A stretch of DNA of 64,000 bases from Taxillus chinensis (Eukaryota > Streptophyta > Magnoliopsida > Santalales > Loranthaceae): the NCBI GenBank assembly GCA_023512835.1, contig CM042087.1, positions 44,634,017-44,698,016 of the forward strand, read 5' to 3'. Position numbers and translations under genes: made by a program. Below the pieces are notes generated by a model, which worked only from the letters and a program-made list of their open reading frames with translations, searched no databases and had not been told where the DNA came from. Of the stretch, positions 51,501 to 63,600 are shown in pieces. Position 1 is the first letter of the stretch; every line of letters starts with the position of its first letter.

Positions 51501-54500
51501 GGGTGGGACTGATTGCTCTTTTTCCTCCGCCCGTGTCCGCACAGAAGGTCCCAAGCCTAGATAAAGGAGGATTGTGGTAAGTTGATAGCATAAAAATGGC
51601 ATCAAATTTTATGATTATGGAATCTTCCTCATCCCAGAAGAATTCTTAGTTGACCCCTGTAATGTGGACCTCTATTTAATATTTTTATTTTTATTTTTTT
51701 GCCAAAGTTGGTTTGGATCTAGTTATACATACTTTGATCATTATTATTATTAGTTGTTTTCATAGAGGTCACTTATGGAATGGAAATATCAGTTTATATT
51801 TCTAAATGGTTAGTTGTGCTTGCTGTTTGTAGTCCAATAATTTTTAGCACTCTTTTTGAGTAACATTTTGTGCTGTTTGTGTTATGCTTTAGGTACATTT
51901 TGGAAATTCACCTGTGTTCCAGTTAGATCGCAAACTGGGCAAAGGGGGGTTTGGCCAAGTTTATGCTGGGAAAAGAGTGACTGATGGTGTAGGGATCTCT
52001 GGTACTGATGCCATTGAGGTGTGTTATTTCCCCATTTGTTTTGCAATAGACAGCTTAAAAGTCTATTTTGTTGTTAAAAATAGTTCTAATTCCTTTTGTA
52101 GGTTGCTATGAAGTTTGAGCATCGAAATAGTAAAGGTTGCACTTACGGCCCTCCATCCGAATGGCAAGTCTATAGGTATGACAAAATCTATGCCTGTTGT
52201 ATTTGTGTTTTTATCTATTCCACTCGCCTTTCTGTTATAAATTATTGTTTGTTTTCATGAAGCACTCTTAATGGTTGTCATGGACTTCCATTAATACACT
52301 ACAAAGGTTGTCTGGGAGATTACTATATCCTTGTAGGCTTCTCCTGTATCAATTTATTTATAATTCTGTAATTGAATATAAAATTGCTTTACTTTCTTTG
52401 CTGTCCACGAGTAATTATTCCCAGTCGTTCTTTTTCTTTTCTATATTGGGATCTGGAATATCTAGGTCATGGACGTGCTGGGCCCAAGTCTATGGGATGT
52501 TTGGAACTCCAGCTGTCAGATGTATGCAATTAACAGTTTTCCTTTGAAGCTAATTTTTTTCCTTTTCTTTTATATTGAGCTCTTTCCATTTCAGTGTTCG
52601 TCATTGTTTTTCATAATTTTCTTGCCCTTGCAGTCTCTCAGAACAGATGGTTGCTTGTATAGCAGTGGAAGCAATATCAATATTAGAGCAGCTTCATTCT
52701 AGAGGGTACTTTAAACTCTATTTTACACCACCCACCCACCCGCCTTATGTACAAATATGTTTATGGTCGGTTCGTTTCCCCAGTTATGTGCATGGAGATG
52801 TAAAGCCAGAAAACTTATTGCTTGGTCAACCTGGAACACCTGATGAAAAGAAATTGTTTTTAGTTGATCTTGGTTTGGGTATGTTTTTTCAATCCAATCC
52901 TTATATTTGTTGCATCCCCTATAGTTATAGTTGTTCTAATATAAATGCACCTCAGCTTCAAGATGGAGGGACTCGTCTTCTGGTCATCATGTGGATTATG
53001 ACCAAAAGCCTGATGTTTTTAGGTAAGACGGCTGAGCTGATTTTCTTTTACTGGAAGGCCTTAGAAATGATTTCAGTAAACTTCTGCTTGATTTGTCTTA
53101 AGCGGTGAAAGTCTGGGAAGGAGGGAAAACAGACCCTACAATAGTACAATTATTCAAAAACGAAGGCTTTTTCTTTATTTGCTTTTGTTATAATTCTCTT
53201 TAGAAGTAGAAACACCATCTTATCAGGACTTTTTAGTAGCACCTAACATTCTATCCTAAGAAAGCTAGAAATGTTCTGGTTTATGGCAGGGGAACAATGC
53301 GTTATGCTAGTGTACATGCTCACTTGGGTAGAACAGGAAGCCGCAGGGATGACCTTGAGTCATTAGCTTATACCTTGATTTTTCTCCTTAAAGGAAAGCT
53401 TCCTTGGCAAGGTTTCATGGTAAGTTCATTTTGGGTTTTGACTATGCCTGCCCAGTTTCAGCATTTGTATCTTACACTGCTTAAAATTTCCTTCACATCT
53501 GCAATATATATTATTTTGTTTGGCCCTTGGAATGCAGGGAGAAAATAAAGGTTTTCTTGTCTGTAAAAAGAAGATGTCAACTTCTCCTGAGATGCTGTGT
53601 GGCATATGTTTCCCCCCGTTTCTACAATTTTTTCAGATAGTTTCCAATTTGAGATTTGATGAAGAACCCAATTATCCAAAGCTCATTTCCCTCTTTGAAA
53701 GTAGCATAGTTGCTATTCCGTCATTGCGACCTCTTAGAACAGATGGAGCCCTAAAGGTTACTGCTTTGTATCTTTGCCAGACAATATCTTCTTGTTCTTC
53801 TTCTTCTTCTTCCTTCTTTTTTTATTTTTGGTTTTTTTCCTTTTAAAAAAATCAGCCATGGTTTTGAGTCTTCATTATCCTATCACGGATGGATAGGTGG
53901 GTCAAAAGAGGGGTAGGTTTCTTGACGAGTTCGAAGATGAAGGGCAACCTAAGAAGAAAGTTCGACTAGGTACTCCAGCTACCCAGTGGATCTCAGTATA
54001 TAATTCAAGAATATTAATGAAACAGAGGTAATTTGTGGGTCCCAAGATTATGGTGTGAGAAAAATGTGCTATTCTTCATCCACTGAGCTTTCTCTGCCCC
54101 CACTTGATGGTGTTAATTTCCCTCACCTTTTTTCCTTTGTTTTTATCTATGTATGGCATCATGTATGTGAGCCATTAATCTTTTTGTGTTCCTATATGTG
54201 AAATATGGGAGGATCATATAAGATGGTAGGAACATGATCAATGTATAAAAGTAGATTTATCAATGACTGATGTGGTTGAGGTGGCATGCTCTGCTGTGGG
54301 AAGAGGAAAATGAGTATCCATGCACGTCAATGTAGTATAGCATTATATTGATTTGTGTGGAGAAGGATCCATGTTGTGAACCTCAACTAACTCGAGTAAA
54401 TGTTTTGCCACAGCTATGCGTATATTCTTTTTAGTTACTTGCATGGCACATTGATTTTGTCAAGGTCATTTATTTTTGTTTGAAGTACTTATTAATTTGG

Positions 54501-57500
54501 AAAATTCATGCCACTTTTAGAAGTGGATGAGTAGAATATTCGAATAGTAATCCTCATAAGTGAATCCAACTTTTGGCATATGCTGATAATCTTTTGGGAT
54601 TAGTTGTAATATTTGTGTTGGAGTTTTGGTATTCTATGGATGGAATCTTTTTATACGCATGTGCATGGTAGAAATATAGAGAAATAGATAATTGATGATC
54701 TATTATCATGAGAAAAATGAACATACAGAGTGGGATGAGTTGCTACCTACTCTTGACTCTTTTGAACTATTGGTTCATGTTCATGCCTACTAATGTTAAT
54801 AATAACTCATATGCCCTTCCCAAGTTGAAGCATATGCCCAACTTGTTAATTATGAAGTATAGCTATTGTCCTGTTGAAGTCTAAGCAAACAAATCTATTA
54901 GCTAATATCTAATATGGGCATGTGAGAGGGTGACACTACCACCCTTAATTTAGAGAAACCGTATATTTGAGTTCAAGATAAAACGTAAATTTAATGGGAA
55001 AAAAAAGTCGAAACATTCTTTCATTAAGTATATACAAATTTCATTTTAGTATAATCATCTCTGAAGAGAGCATGGTAACAAAAACATAAAGTTAATACAA
55101 TAGGGCAAGGAACCAAAATATTAGAATGTGCCCAAGAGAATGGAATGGCAACTTTTTGAGACTTATGGGGTAAAACACAACTATACTAGTTAGACAAGTT
55201 ATTATAGATAGGGAAACAAAAGCAAGCAAGGAAAGACTGTAACAAAGATAAAGGGGGATGACCCAAATGCCCGTGAACATTAAAAATATCTCTCTTTTAG
55301 GACCTTTACTATCGTAGTTGGAACAAACATACCACCCACTAACAGATCCTACCACTACTAAGTATTGACAATTCCTTTAGCAACAGTCCTTGACATCAAT
55401 AGATCTTTCAACCTGAACAAGTTTGAATTAAGGTTTACATCTCGAAGTACTCATAACTCAAAGTAAGGAAATAAATATTATTGCCGACATTTATAGATTT
55501 AGTTAATGACGTGGTTAGCTGATCTATTGTATTATATTTAGAAAGACAACATGAAGATACTAAAGATATTGATGTTGACGATTTCAAAGTATATGTAAAG
55601 ATTCACTTACGTTCAGTAATTCATCTATCAATAAAATTGTCTTATTATTTTCGTTCCTATCAAAAGACTAGAAGGGGGCTAGTGAAGATTGAAAGGAAAA
55701 GCATGCGCTATTGTGATGCAATCTTGCTGGCATATTCATAATGATCATCTTACAATTGACAATGATAGAACGTGACCTACAAATCAACAAGGATTCAGAG
55801 CCTTAGTATAAGTGATTCACCTCAATGGCTCAATGTTATCCTTATGAGAGATTAGAAGCTTAATAAGAATAAGACCTTTTGCTTATAGAAGGGCAAAAGC
55901 CTACACTATCTTGCAAACAAGATCCCAATACATGCTTGAAAGTGACTTGGAATAAAAACCAATCCAGCCTAGGTTTGAGCACGAAGAACATAGAAAAGAA
56001 CCCTCTCCAACTCTAAAATTCAATAATCAAAAATGGTCTCCAAGGCTTTTTATATGGCTTAACACATTCTAAATAACAATAGAAACTTTTGGTTGTAAAA
56101 TACATTAATTAAACAATTAAAATTTTTAAAAAATAAATTTGTGTCAACACACGTTCGTGTCCATGAAGGCACATGATTGTGTATACGGGTTTGTTCCCTT
56201 CTAGATGATTCATTACAAATAACACGACCGTGACACTGAGGGGCCACAATCTTATCTCAGATTTTATGCTCTATGGCGCTTCTGGGACATATTACAGACC
56301 GTGTCATTGAAGGGACATAAGTGTATTATCCTATGTCAAAGCTATTGTGCTTGTTGGTGGTCCTAGGAGATGACAAAACTGTGTCTTGTATGGAACATGA
56401 TCATGTCTATGTTGCTAACCTTCTTTTCTGTGTTCGTGTAGCATGTAGTTCTCTCCATAACAATAAGCAGACTCCTTCAAGTATTGAAGGGCATTATATT
56501 AATGTCATCCTTGGACTCATTGTCGTTTTAAAACTTCACAAAGAACAATCCCAATTCCAATTTGAGTTGTTTTGCCCACGTGCGTGTAATTGGTCCACTT
56601 GGCTAGACAATCTCCTCCTTTTTGTCGTCGGTTTGGATGTCCTCATCATATTGCTGGTGGATATCAAAAGATAGGAGAGTTTATGACTGGTGGCACAGAC
56701 ACATGCTAGGGTTTGCTTTGATATCATGTTAGAAGTATTAAGAATTAGATGAATTAATGATGATTATTATTATGAGAAGAATACAAACATATATAGAGTG
56801 GGATAACTTCTTCCCTACTCCACACTCTTTTAACTTAACAGGGCCAAGCTGAACAAAATTAATAATAATGATAATAATGCCAACTATATTTTTAGTTGAT
56901 TGGTTGATTGGTTGATTGGTTTTTGGGTGGAGAGAACCCTATTGTTGTTTTAACTGGTCCCAATTCATCAGCTGTATGCTGAAGTTTTTTTCTTTTCTTT
57001 TCATTAAAGTTTTTTTGTTATGGCAAGGTTATAATGGTTGGTCCTTGACTGCTTTCCCACACACAATGTTTGTTTGGCCTTCATTATCTAAGTTGATTTG
57101 TGATGGGTCGTCCTTCCTGCAGGTATCACTACAATGTAATGGATTCAAGAGTAGTGCAGCATGTAGAGAAAGGGAGGGCGGATGGTCTGTACATTAGTTG
57201 CGTAGCTTCTGCTGCAAATTTTTGGGCCATCATTATGGATGCTGGGACTGGGTTTACATCCCAAGTTTATGAGCTCTCACCTTTTTTCTTGCCAAAAGTA
57301 GGCATCAAGTTTAACTTTTTGTTGAGCTTTTACTCTTCTTTATCTGAGTGTTTATTCTTCTATTTTTGTTATCAGGAATGGATAATGGAACAGTGGGACA
57401 GGAACTACTACATCAGTTCAATTGCTGGTGCCTGCAATGGTACTGCCTTAGTGGTAATGTCTAAGGGTAAGTGAAAGAGTCTTTCTTGAATGGTTTAAAT

Positions 57501-60136
57501 TGTTTAATACTGGTTTGCTACATGAACAAAATTGTTTTCCCCCCTTTATAGTTGAACATTAGTTTCCATAGGCTTCTTTGAGATGCCATAGTCAAATGAT
57601 TGTAGCATATTTTATCATCATGGTCAATGATCAATACATCTATATTCTATCTACAACCATTTTCTCAGCCGTCTGATCATTTGATGCCTAATCTTTCCTT
57701 CGATTAATATCAAAGGGTTGCCTTACCTTCAACAATCATACAAAGTTAGTGAGGTATTTCCTTTCAAATGGATCAATAAGAAGTGGAAAGAAGGTTTCTC
57801 TGTCACTTCCATGACTACTGCTGGAAACAGATGGGGCATTGTAATGTCTCGGAATGCGGGTTATGCTCATCAGGTACCCCAGTTTCTCAAACGCATACTC
57901 AGGTAACTTGGAAGATTTTACGATAAAGACTAAAATATTACAAGCTGTATTTCTAGGTGGTAGAACTCGATTTTCTCTACCCCAGTGAAGGAATCCATAG
58001 AAGGTGGGAAAAAGGATATCGGATTACGTCTACTGCTGCAACAGTTGATCAAGCTGCATTTGTACTTAGTAGTTCATTTTCATCTAAGAGAAAGTCGGTA
58101 GATGTGCCACAAGAAACTCTACGAACATCTACCTTCCCTAGCAACCAAGTTAAGGTATGTATTAATTTATGTTAAATGTTGTGTGATTTTGATTTTCTCT
58201 GAGCTCGACTCCCTGACTTCCTGAACGATTCACAACTGAAGCAATATAATTTGCAGTTTACATTAGACAATTTTTAAAATTATATATATATATTTTTTAT
58301 TTAATTTTTTTTAAAATTTTTCTGACAACTTTGAGCTTGTTTGTTGCTATGGTTGTTTGGGTATGCTTGGAATTTAAAAATGAATAATATAATTTTAAAG
58401 TGTTTTTGTCTGATGCATCAACATGCTGTAATTTGGATTGTTAGGATGGATCCTTTGATTTTAATCTCTCTCATTCATTGTAATTTGTCACTTTATTAGT
58501 GGTTTTAATATTTTTTTGTGATAAAAAATAAAATAAAATTAAAAGTTATTTTAAATTCATATGGAAAATTAAAAAATGAAAAACAATTTAGAACTTGAAG
58601 GATCGTTTGACATTGTTTACACCATAAAAGTTCATATTAAAAATAAAAAAATTATAAATTATAAATAAATAAATATTGCAGCCCCATGAGGACCTTTATC
58701 TTTTATCTTTTTATTTTATTTTTATTTTATTGCTGATATAATAGCAGTAAAAAAAACACCCACTTCTTTATATAAATGTAAGTGCATCTTTTTGTTTCAC
58801 ATTGTGGCGAAGGCCGTTCCAGGTTTTTTGTATGTAGACAAACTTAGGGGCCTGCTTCCTTTCAGCCTTATCTGCTCCTGGTTTTGGCTATTATTTTTCT
58901 CACTCCTTCCAGTGTAGTTTGAAGAGATCACATCCTCATACATTGTTTCATCACTTTTCTATTGCTGTCCTGGGTTTGCTGCTACTGGACAAAAGATTGT
59001 GTACAAAAATAAAGGGGATGGCAAGCCTTCAATTCACCTTGAACTGTGATTTTTGTTGTTACAGTACGTATAGTTATAGGCAGTGTATATGGATTTAATG
59101 AAATTGTACCCTACTGGCACCGAGCACCTTACTAATCCTAAGAAAGAAGGTATTTAGTGACCCAACCCGTTACATATATATTTATTTATTTTATGGTGGC
59201 TCCTTAGGTGAACACTGCTCAATGGACCTCAATAAGCTCCAAATTAGGTCATTCCAAATACATGTTCAGTTAACAATTTAAATATGTTTTCACATCATCA
59301 AATGGCACAACACTAAAACGGTGTCCGGCCATTTGCAGTCTAAAATGAGGCTATCTGCTTTCCTGATATCAAAATCAAATTAAATCAAACCAAACAATAA
59401 ATTTTAATCTCAATAAAATGGGATTAGCTATATAAACCAAAACAAATATAAAACTTATATTTGATCTCAGATACGAATTCTCTTCTCAAAACATTTCTAT
59501 CAGCTATGTTTTTTTTCAAATCTAACAATATTTATCATATTGTTGCAGTTATCATTTTTGTTCTTTTTAATTTTTTATCTTGTTCCATGTCAATTTTTTC
59601 CACTATCTTAACATATGCAAGCCTACGTTTTAAATGATTAAACTAATATAAGTGATTTTTTTGCATTTTATCTGCAATCAAAGCTACTTCAACAATATGA
59701 TAAATATTCTTATTTTATAAAATTTTCTTTTTAAATGCAATAATATATTTCGATCACACAAAATTTCAGCCATACTTTTCCATATAAATCAGCAAGTTTT
59801 AGTCCTATGATTGATATCACCATTAATGTTTTCATATATATATACACACACACATAATGTAATATAGTTTTGTGATTTTCTTGAAGTTATTTTGTTGTAA
59901 ATTACAGCATTCTTGTCCTAATATAGCTGGACCAAACTTATACAATTGAAGCCTTCATTCATTTTTTATGCGCATGCGCATGGACTTTTAGTTGAATGCT
60001 AAAAAATCATCTTAGTAGTATGGAAGCATGTTTTGCATCACACGGAAAATGACTTCCTTTGTTATACACGTGACAGGAAAAATGGGGAAAGAATTTGTAT
60101 ATATCTTCCATCTGTTATGGCAGAACAGTATCTTGA
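48530..60136 (+). CDS. MLK: MUT9-like / casein kinase 1-like Ser/Thr kinase (MLK/AEL/PPK)
   Basis: Sixteen exons: 48530-48922, 51893-52018, 52102-52175, 52263-52332, 52466-52521, 52634-52705, 52784-52878, 52956-53022, 53290-53419, 53538-53756, 53897-54027, 57123-57297, 57376-57466, 57716-57873, 57957-58154, 60077-60136; 704 residues. Plant MLKs phosphorylate histones, cryptochrome, phytochrome-complex partners and ABA receptors (known for Arabidopsis). The N-terminus is basic and RG-rich ([26 protein letters not shown]). The kinase domain has Gly loop [16 protein letters not shown] with Lys177, [10 protein letters not shown] with catalytic Asp269, VDLGLASRWRD (DLG for DFG), and [20 protein letters not shown] typical of CK1. 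The C-terminal repeats ([73 protein letters not shown]) are characteristic. All phases close. Introns 1, 11 and 15 are 3.0, 3.1 and 1.9 kb, and the first two contain retroelements. Confidence 0.94.
49336..49628 (+). repeat. Degenerate ~65-100-bp tandem repeat in kinase intron 1
   Basis: The phrase CTCCAAGTCCA(T/A)CAT(G/A)GAC followed by GCATG(C/T)T and then an AGATTATTATT-like end occurs about three times (from about 49343, 49505 and 49568). A C14-15 run lies at 49454-49469. Confidence 0.65.
49790..51470 (-). mobile_element. Decayed Ty1/copia pol and LTR pieces, antisense in kinase intron 1
   Basis: Minus-strand frames, with many stops, give copia reverse transcriptase in order: [20 protein letters not shown] (about 51365-51300), [29 protein letters not shown] (about 51235-51170), the catalytic [10 protein letters not shown] (about 50840-50810), and a LVYGVLL-QKKYV-like stretch (about 50700). 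A polypurine tract AACTTGAAGGGGAG follows near 50120-50135, then an LTR-like A/T block down to about 49945. Beyond it [19 protein letters not shown] (about 49920-49860), an RNase H C-terminal part, indicates a second copia fragment. Long dead; not expressed as protein. Confidence 0.85.
54666..56880 (-). mobile_element. Small non-autonomous LTR retroelement in kinase intron 11
   Basis: Two diverged ~155-bp direct copies, at about 54666-54820 and 56727-56880, share (A)TG(G/T)TAGAA, a TTAT(C/T)ATGAGAA segment, AGAGTGGGAT and CTACTC. On the minus strand the copy at 56727 ends TTCTAACA and is directly followed by TGATATCAAAGC (56726-56715), close to the initiator-Met primer-binding site. The other copy is preceded by the polypurine-like CAACTTGGGAAGGGC (54836-54822). 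The ~1.9-kb interior has no recognised gag or pol, so it is TRIM/LARD-like. Confidence 0.75.
58155..60076. other. Kinase intron 15, no extra gene seen
   Basis: A/T-rich 1.9-kb intron with TA runs (58283-58296, 59838-59848). 58.8-59.1 kb is less AT-rich and contains stop codons in all frames. The final 20-codon exon follows at 60077. Confidence 0.6.
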
Positions 60137-62930
60137 AGCCCTGGAAATGGAAACGGAGAATGCAGCCGCCGGTTCAAATAGGGGCAAACTGGTATCTTAC
60201 CAGCGCCTGGACCACTTAATGTTTTTTTTGTATGTTGCTGCTGACATAATTTTGCATTGAAGTTCAGCAGTGAGTATTTTCCGGATCGTACGATCGAATA
60301 TATTTGATGAACTGCTCAAAAATTAATTTTACTTCACAATCGTATTTTCAAGCATTTATTGTGCTCAGCATAAGTTTTTAGCAAAAATAATTTGCGAGCC
60401 TGTCACATGTATTCGGCTGAACAATCTGATTCAATATTAGCACCCAAACCTTATCAGATATTAGAACCGGATTGGACAGACATCGAATGGGTGGATCACT
60501 GGTTTAACTGTCGAATCAATGATTGAATTAGTCATATAATTAATAATTATATATAAATATATATTAATAAAAATTAAATATTTTAAACTAACACATTAAA
60601 ATTATACTTCTAATATAATACTATTTATTTTTAATAAATTTAAAAGTTTGGTGATATAAATTCATAGTAAAATAAAAATTAAATAAAGTTTAAAGAATAT
60701 TAAAGTAAAATGTTAATATTAATTATTAATTTTAAATTAAAATTATATTATAAAATAAAATTAAATAATATTTTATAATTTAAAAAAAATCAATGGGTTC
60801 TGTAAAATTAGACCGGATCAGTCGGATCACAAAATACCGATCAAGCCAGTTGAATTTTTTCGATTTTTTCCAGCAATGATCCAAATAAATAAAAAAACGG
60901 ATCCGATAAATGCCCGAGTCACAAGTTCACCGGGCACCAGTCCGACCAGCCGGTCGGTCCAAACAAAAAACGTCAATGAAGTTTGCGGCAGGTTTTTTGC
61001 CTGCCAATCAATGTGTGGCAGCCACCACGACTGCTTTAATTAGTTTTTTTTTTTATATAAAGAAAATTGGATGATGCCTTTGTAGTCCACGTGTCCATTG
61101 CTTGGACCTTTAGTTGGGTCATTCCAAGTTTTCAACCATCAAATGTGCCCACCTGAAAGTCATAGCAGCGGCAATTGCAATTTTGGTGCCCTCACACGCC
61201 GCTAAACTGATGTTTATTAGGTGAAGTGACTTATTACTGTTTTGTTCCCTCTCGTGGAGCTTTTTTCCTTGCATGTGCGCGCGTCAAAATAATTTCCTCA
61301 ATCGTTAGTTGGTGGCGCGTGAGACCTTAACCACAATGATGTAGCCAGAGTTTGGGCTGAAAATGACTATTCAATCTAAATGGCAAATTTGAGCACACCA
61401 ACGTCTGCAATGAACGTGATTAAATGTTAAAAATAAATTTTAATAGACTCTTCATCTAAATTATAAATTGCTGTAGTAATTTTAAAAAAATAAAAAATTA
61501 TTATTTATTATTTACATAATATTTTTTTATTTTTTACATAATATAATTTTTTGTCGTAATGACTATTATTTTGTTGTAGACTCTTCATATGTTTCAATGT
61601 CGCATAGGTCCTAAAAGTGAAAAATTATTATAATTGAACAAATATGAATTAGTCCCCTAAACTAAAATCCACATTAAATTCCTGTAATTAATTAAGTAAT
61701 TACGCACAAAGACAAATTCCACTGCTATTGTATGTGGAAGTGGATCAAATCAAGTAAAAATTTATGTGGCTTCGAATGCAGATACAATGGTTTAAAGATG
61801 TAAAGGTGGTGGTACTAGTGGCAATATAGCCATTCTTTAGGGGAGGGGAGCGAATGGAGGCAGAGAGGCAACTGTTGGGGGTGGCGCCACTAGTGTCGAT
61901 GAAGCGGATGGACTAGATGTGGAGGGCATTCTTGTCGGAGGGATCCAACAAGGACCACGAGGCATGCAACTTTGCCTTTTCTTCAAGAGTCAGGTCTAAG
62001 TCAATTCTCGACTATCCAACAACGCTGGTGGTGGTTGGGGTTGGGATCTGCTCAAGGACTAGCAAAAACGATACTATGAGCAGCTCAAGGGGGTGGGGGA
62101 AGAGGCTTACTTGCTTCAATTCCCACAAACACACTAGTATAGGCTCAAACGATACTATAGTGGGAGGACATTGCCGCTGCAATGGATCTGTGTGGTTCCG
62201 GCGAGAAGAGGGGTGGGTTTGGGTTAGGGAAGAGTGTGTATTGGAAAAATAAAAGTTATTATTTTAATAAAAATAAAGTTAATTTGAAAATTATTATTAA
62301 AGTGCGAGTTAAAAAATAACTATCTACATATGAAATTTTTTTCATATGTGAAAATAATTTAAAGAATATTATTGGAGTTTCTCTTAGCCTCAATTGCATG
62401 TATGGATAGATAGAGTACGAACACCATTGGCCTACTACGTACGGACACATGTTCATGCGTTTTCAACCTTTTTAAGCATATATATAGCACCTCCCTACAC
62501 AAACCCATAGTGTATTGAAATGTTTTAGCAGATGCATAATTGCATACTTTAAATTAAAATTGATATAGTGAGGGAAAAAATATTGGACGCAAACACATTG
62601 CATATCACATGCATATTATCATTTAAAAAATAATTTAAGAGTCAAGCTACTATCTCGCAATTTAATCCTAACTCATTAATAGTACTTTATGCAATGAAAA
62701 AATGTAAGGCACGAGTATCTATTTCTGACCCAAGACGGTCCCAACTCAGTCTCCTCTATTAAAGGTTCTCCGGTCCTTGAATTCACCATAGCATAAGGCC
62801 TCCCATGATGGGCACTGCTGCCTACTTACTCTATGGGAGCTTCGCTTACTTAGCTCATTGGTGCTTGAGACTCCCTCTCTGACTCATGTGGAGTTGATGT
62901 GTCTGTGAGGCCTGAATTGACTGCATCGGC
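60137..62930. other. Intergenic region after the kinase gene
   Basis: 60.42-60.97 kb holds CCGGAT/CCGGTC-rich words flanking an A/T core (GGATTGGACAGACATCG on the left, GACCAGCCGGTCGGTCC on the right), probably a decayed repetitive element. 61.80-62.25 kb is GT-rich with a 111-residue plus-strand frame (61917-62252) that resembles no family I know. 62.26-62.93 kb is AT-rich with nothing seen. Confidence 0.5.
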
Positions 62931-63600
62931 CTTTGGTATGAACTTTCACTCTTTTGCGCGTGATTTCAAGACTGTTGTGGCCTCACCATACTCACGGAAC
63001 TAACTGGTCAACATGTCTTCTCTAGATGTCCCACTTGATTACACTTGTGGCATCATAAGTGTTTCTTATTACAATCCTTTTTTGTATGGTCAAGTATGTC
63101 ACAAACCAAGCAAATCCCTCGGATCACTGATTGCTAAATTGTTGCCCGACATTCTTGAATGGATTAAAAATTCTGATACCGATTGCTAGTTCGCATGCCT
63201 TGAACTTTGCTCTTCTCAAGGCATTTTGTCGGTAGATCGCCTCTCGAAGCTCCTTTGGGTTTTTGGAATTTGGATTGATCCAAGCTCCTTTCCGCAATGA
63301 TGGCCATGTTGACTGCCTCCCAATAATTGGCCAACTCCAACATTTCCATTCACATTCCCAAAGTTGGTCGCAAGCCCTACACAAAATCTTAGGCCTTCTT
63401 GGCTTCCATTTGCAAAGACTCAGGAGTTAACTTGCCCCACACGATAAACGCCTTAACATACTCTGTTATTATCTTGCTCCCCTGCTTGAGTGTGTAGTAC
63501 TCCCTCCTTTCTGCTTATTGTTCTAATTACGGAAAATACTTAGCATAAAAGATCTCTAGAACTTTTCCCAAGTGACGTTTCTCACCATGCATGTCTTAGA
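62930..63600 (-). mobile_element. Decayed Ty3/gypsy gag with two CCHC zinc knuckles
   Basis: Reading the minus strand from about 63600 with frameshifts and stops: HLGKVLEIFYAKYFP, then EYYTLKQGSKIITEYVKAFI, LTPESLQMEAKKA, GLRPTL, MLELANYWEAVNMAIIAERS, and two CX2CX4HX4C knuckles, CLVCDILDHTKKDC (63112-63071) and CHKCNQVGHLEKTC (63052-63011). A TGA separates the knuckles. The order and motifs are those of gypsy gag. No pol is seen before 62930. Confidence 0.85.

Noticed and set aside
55092..55355. 87-codon hydrophobic minus-strand frame in kinase intron 11
   Set aside because: It falls inside the non-coding LTR element and has no similarity to gag, pol or host proteins.
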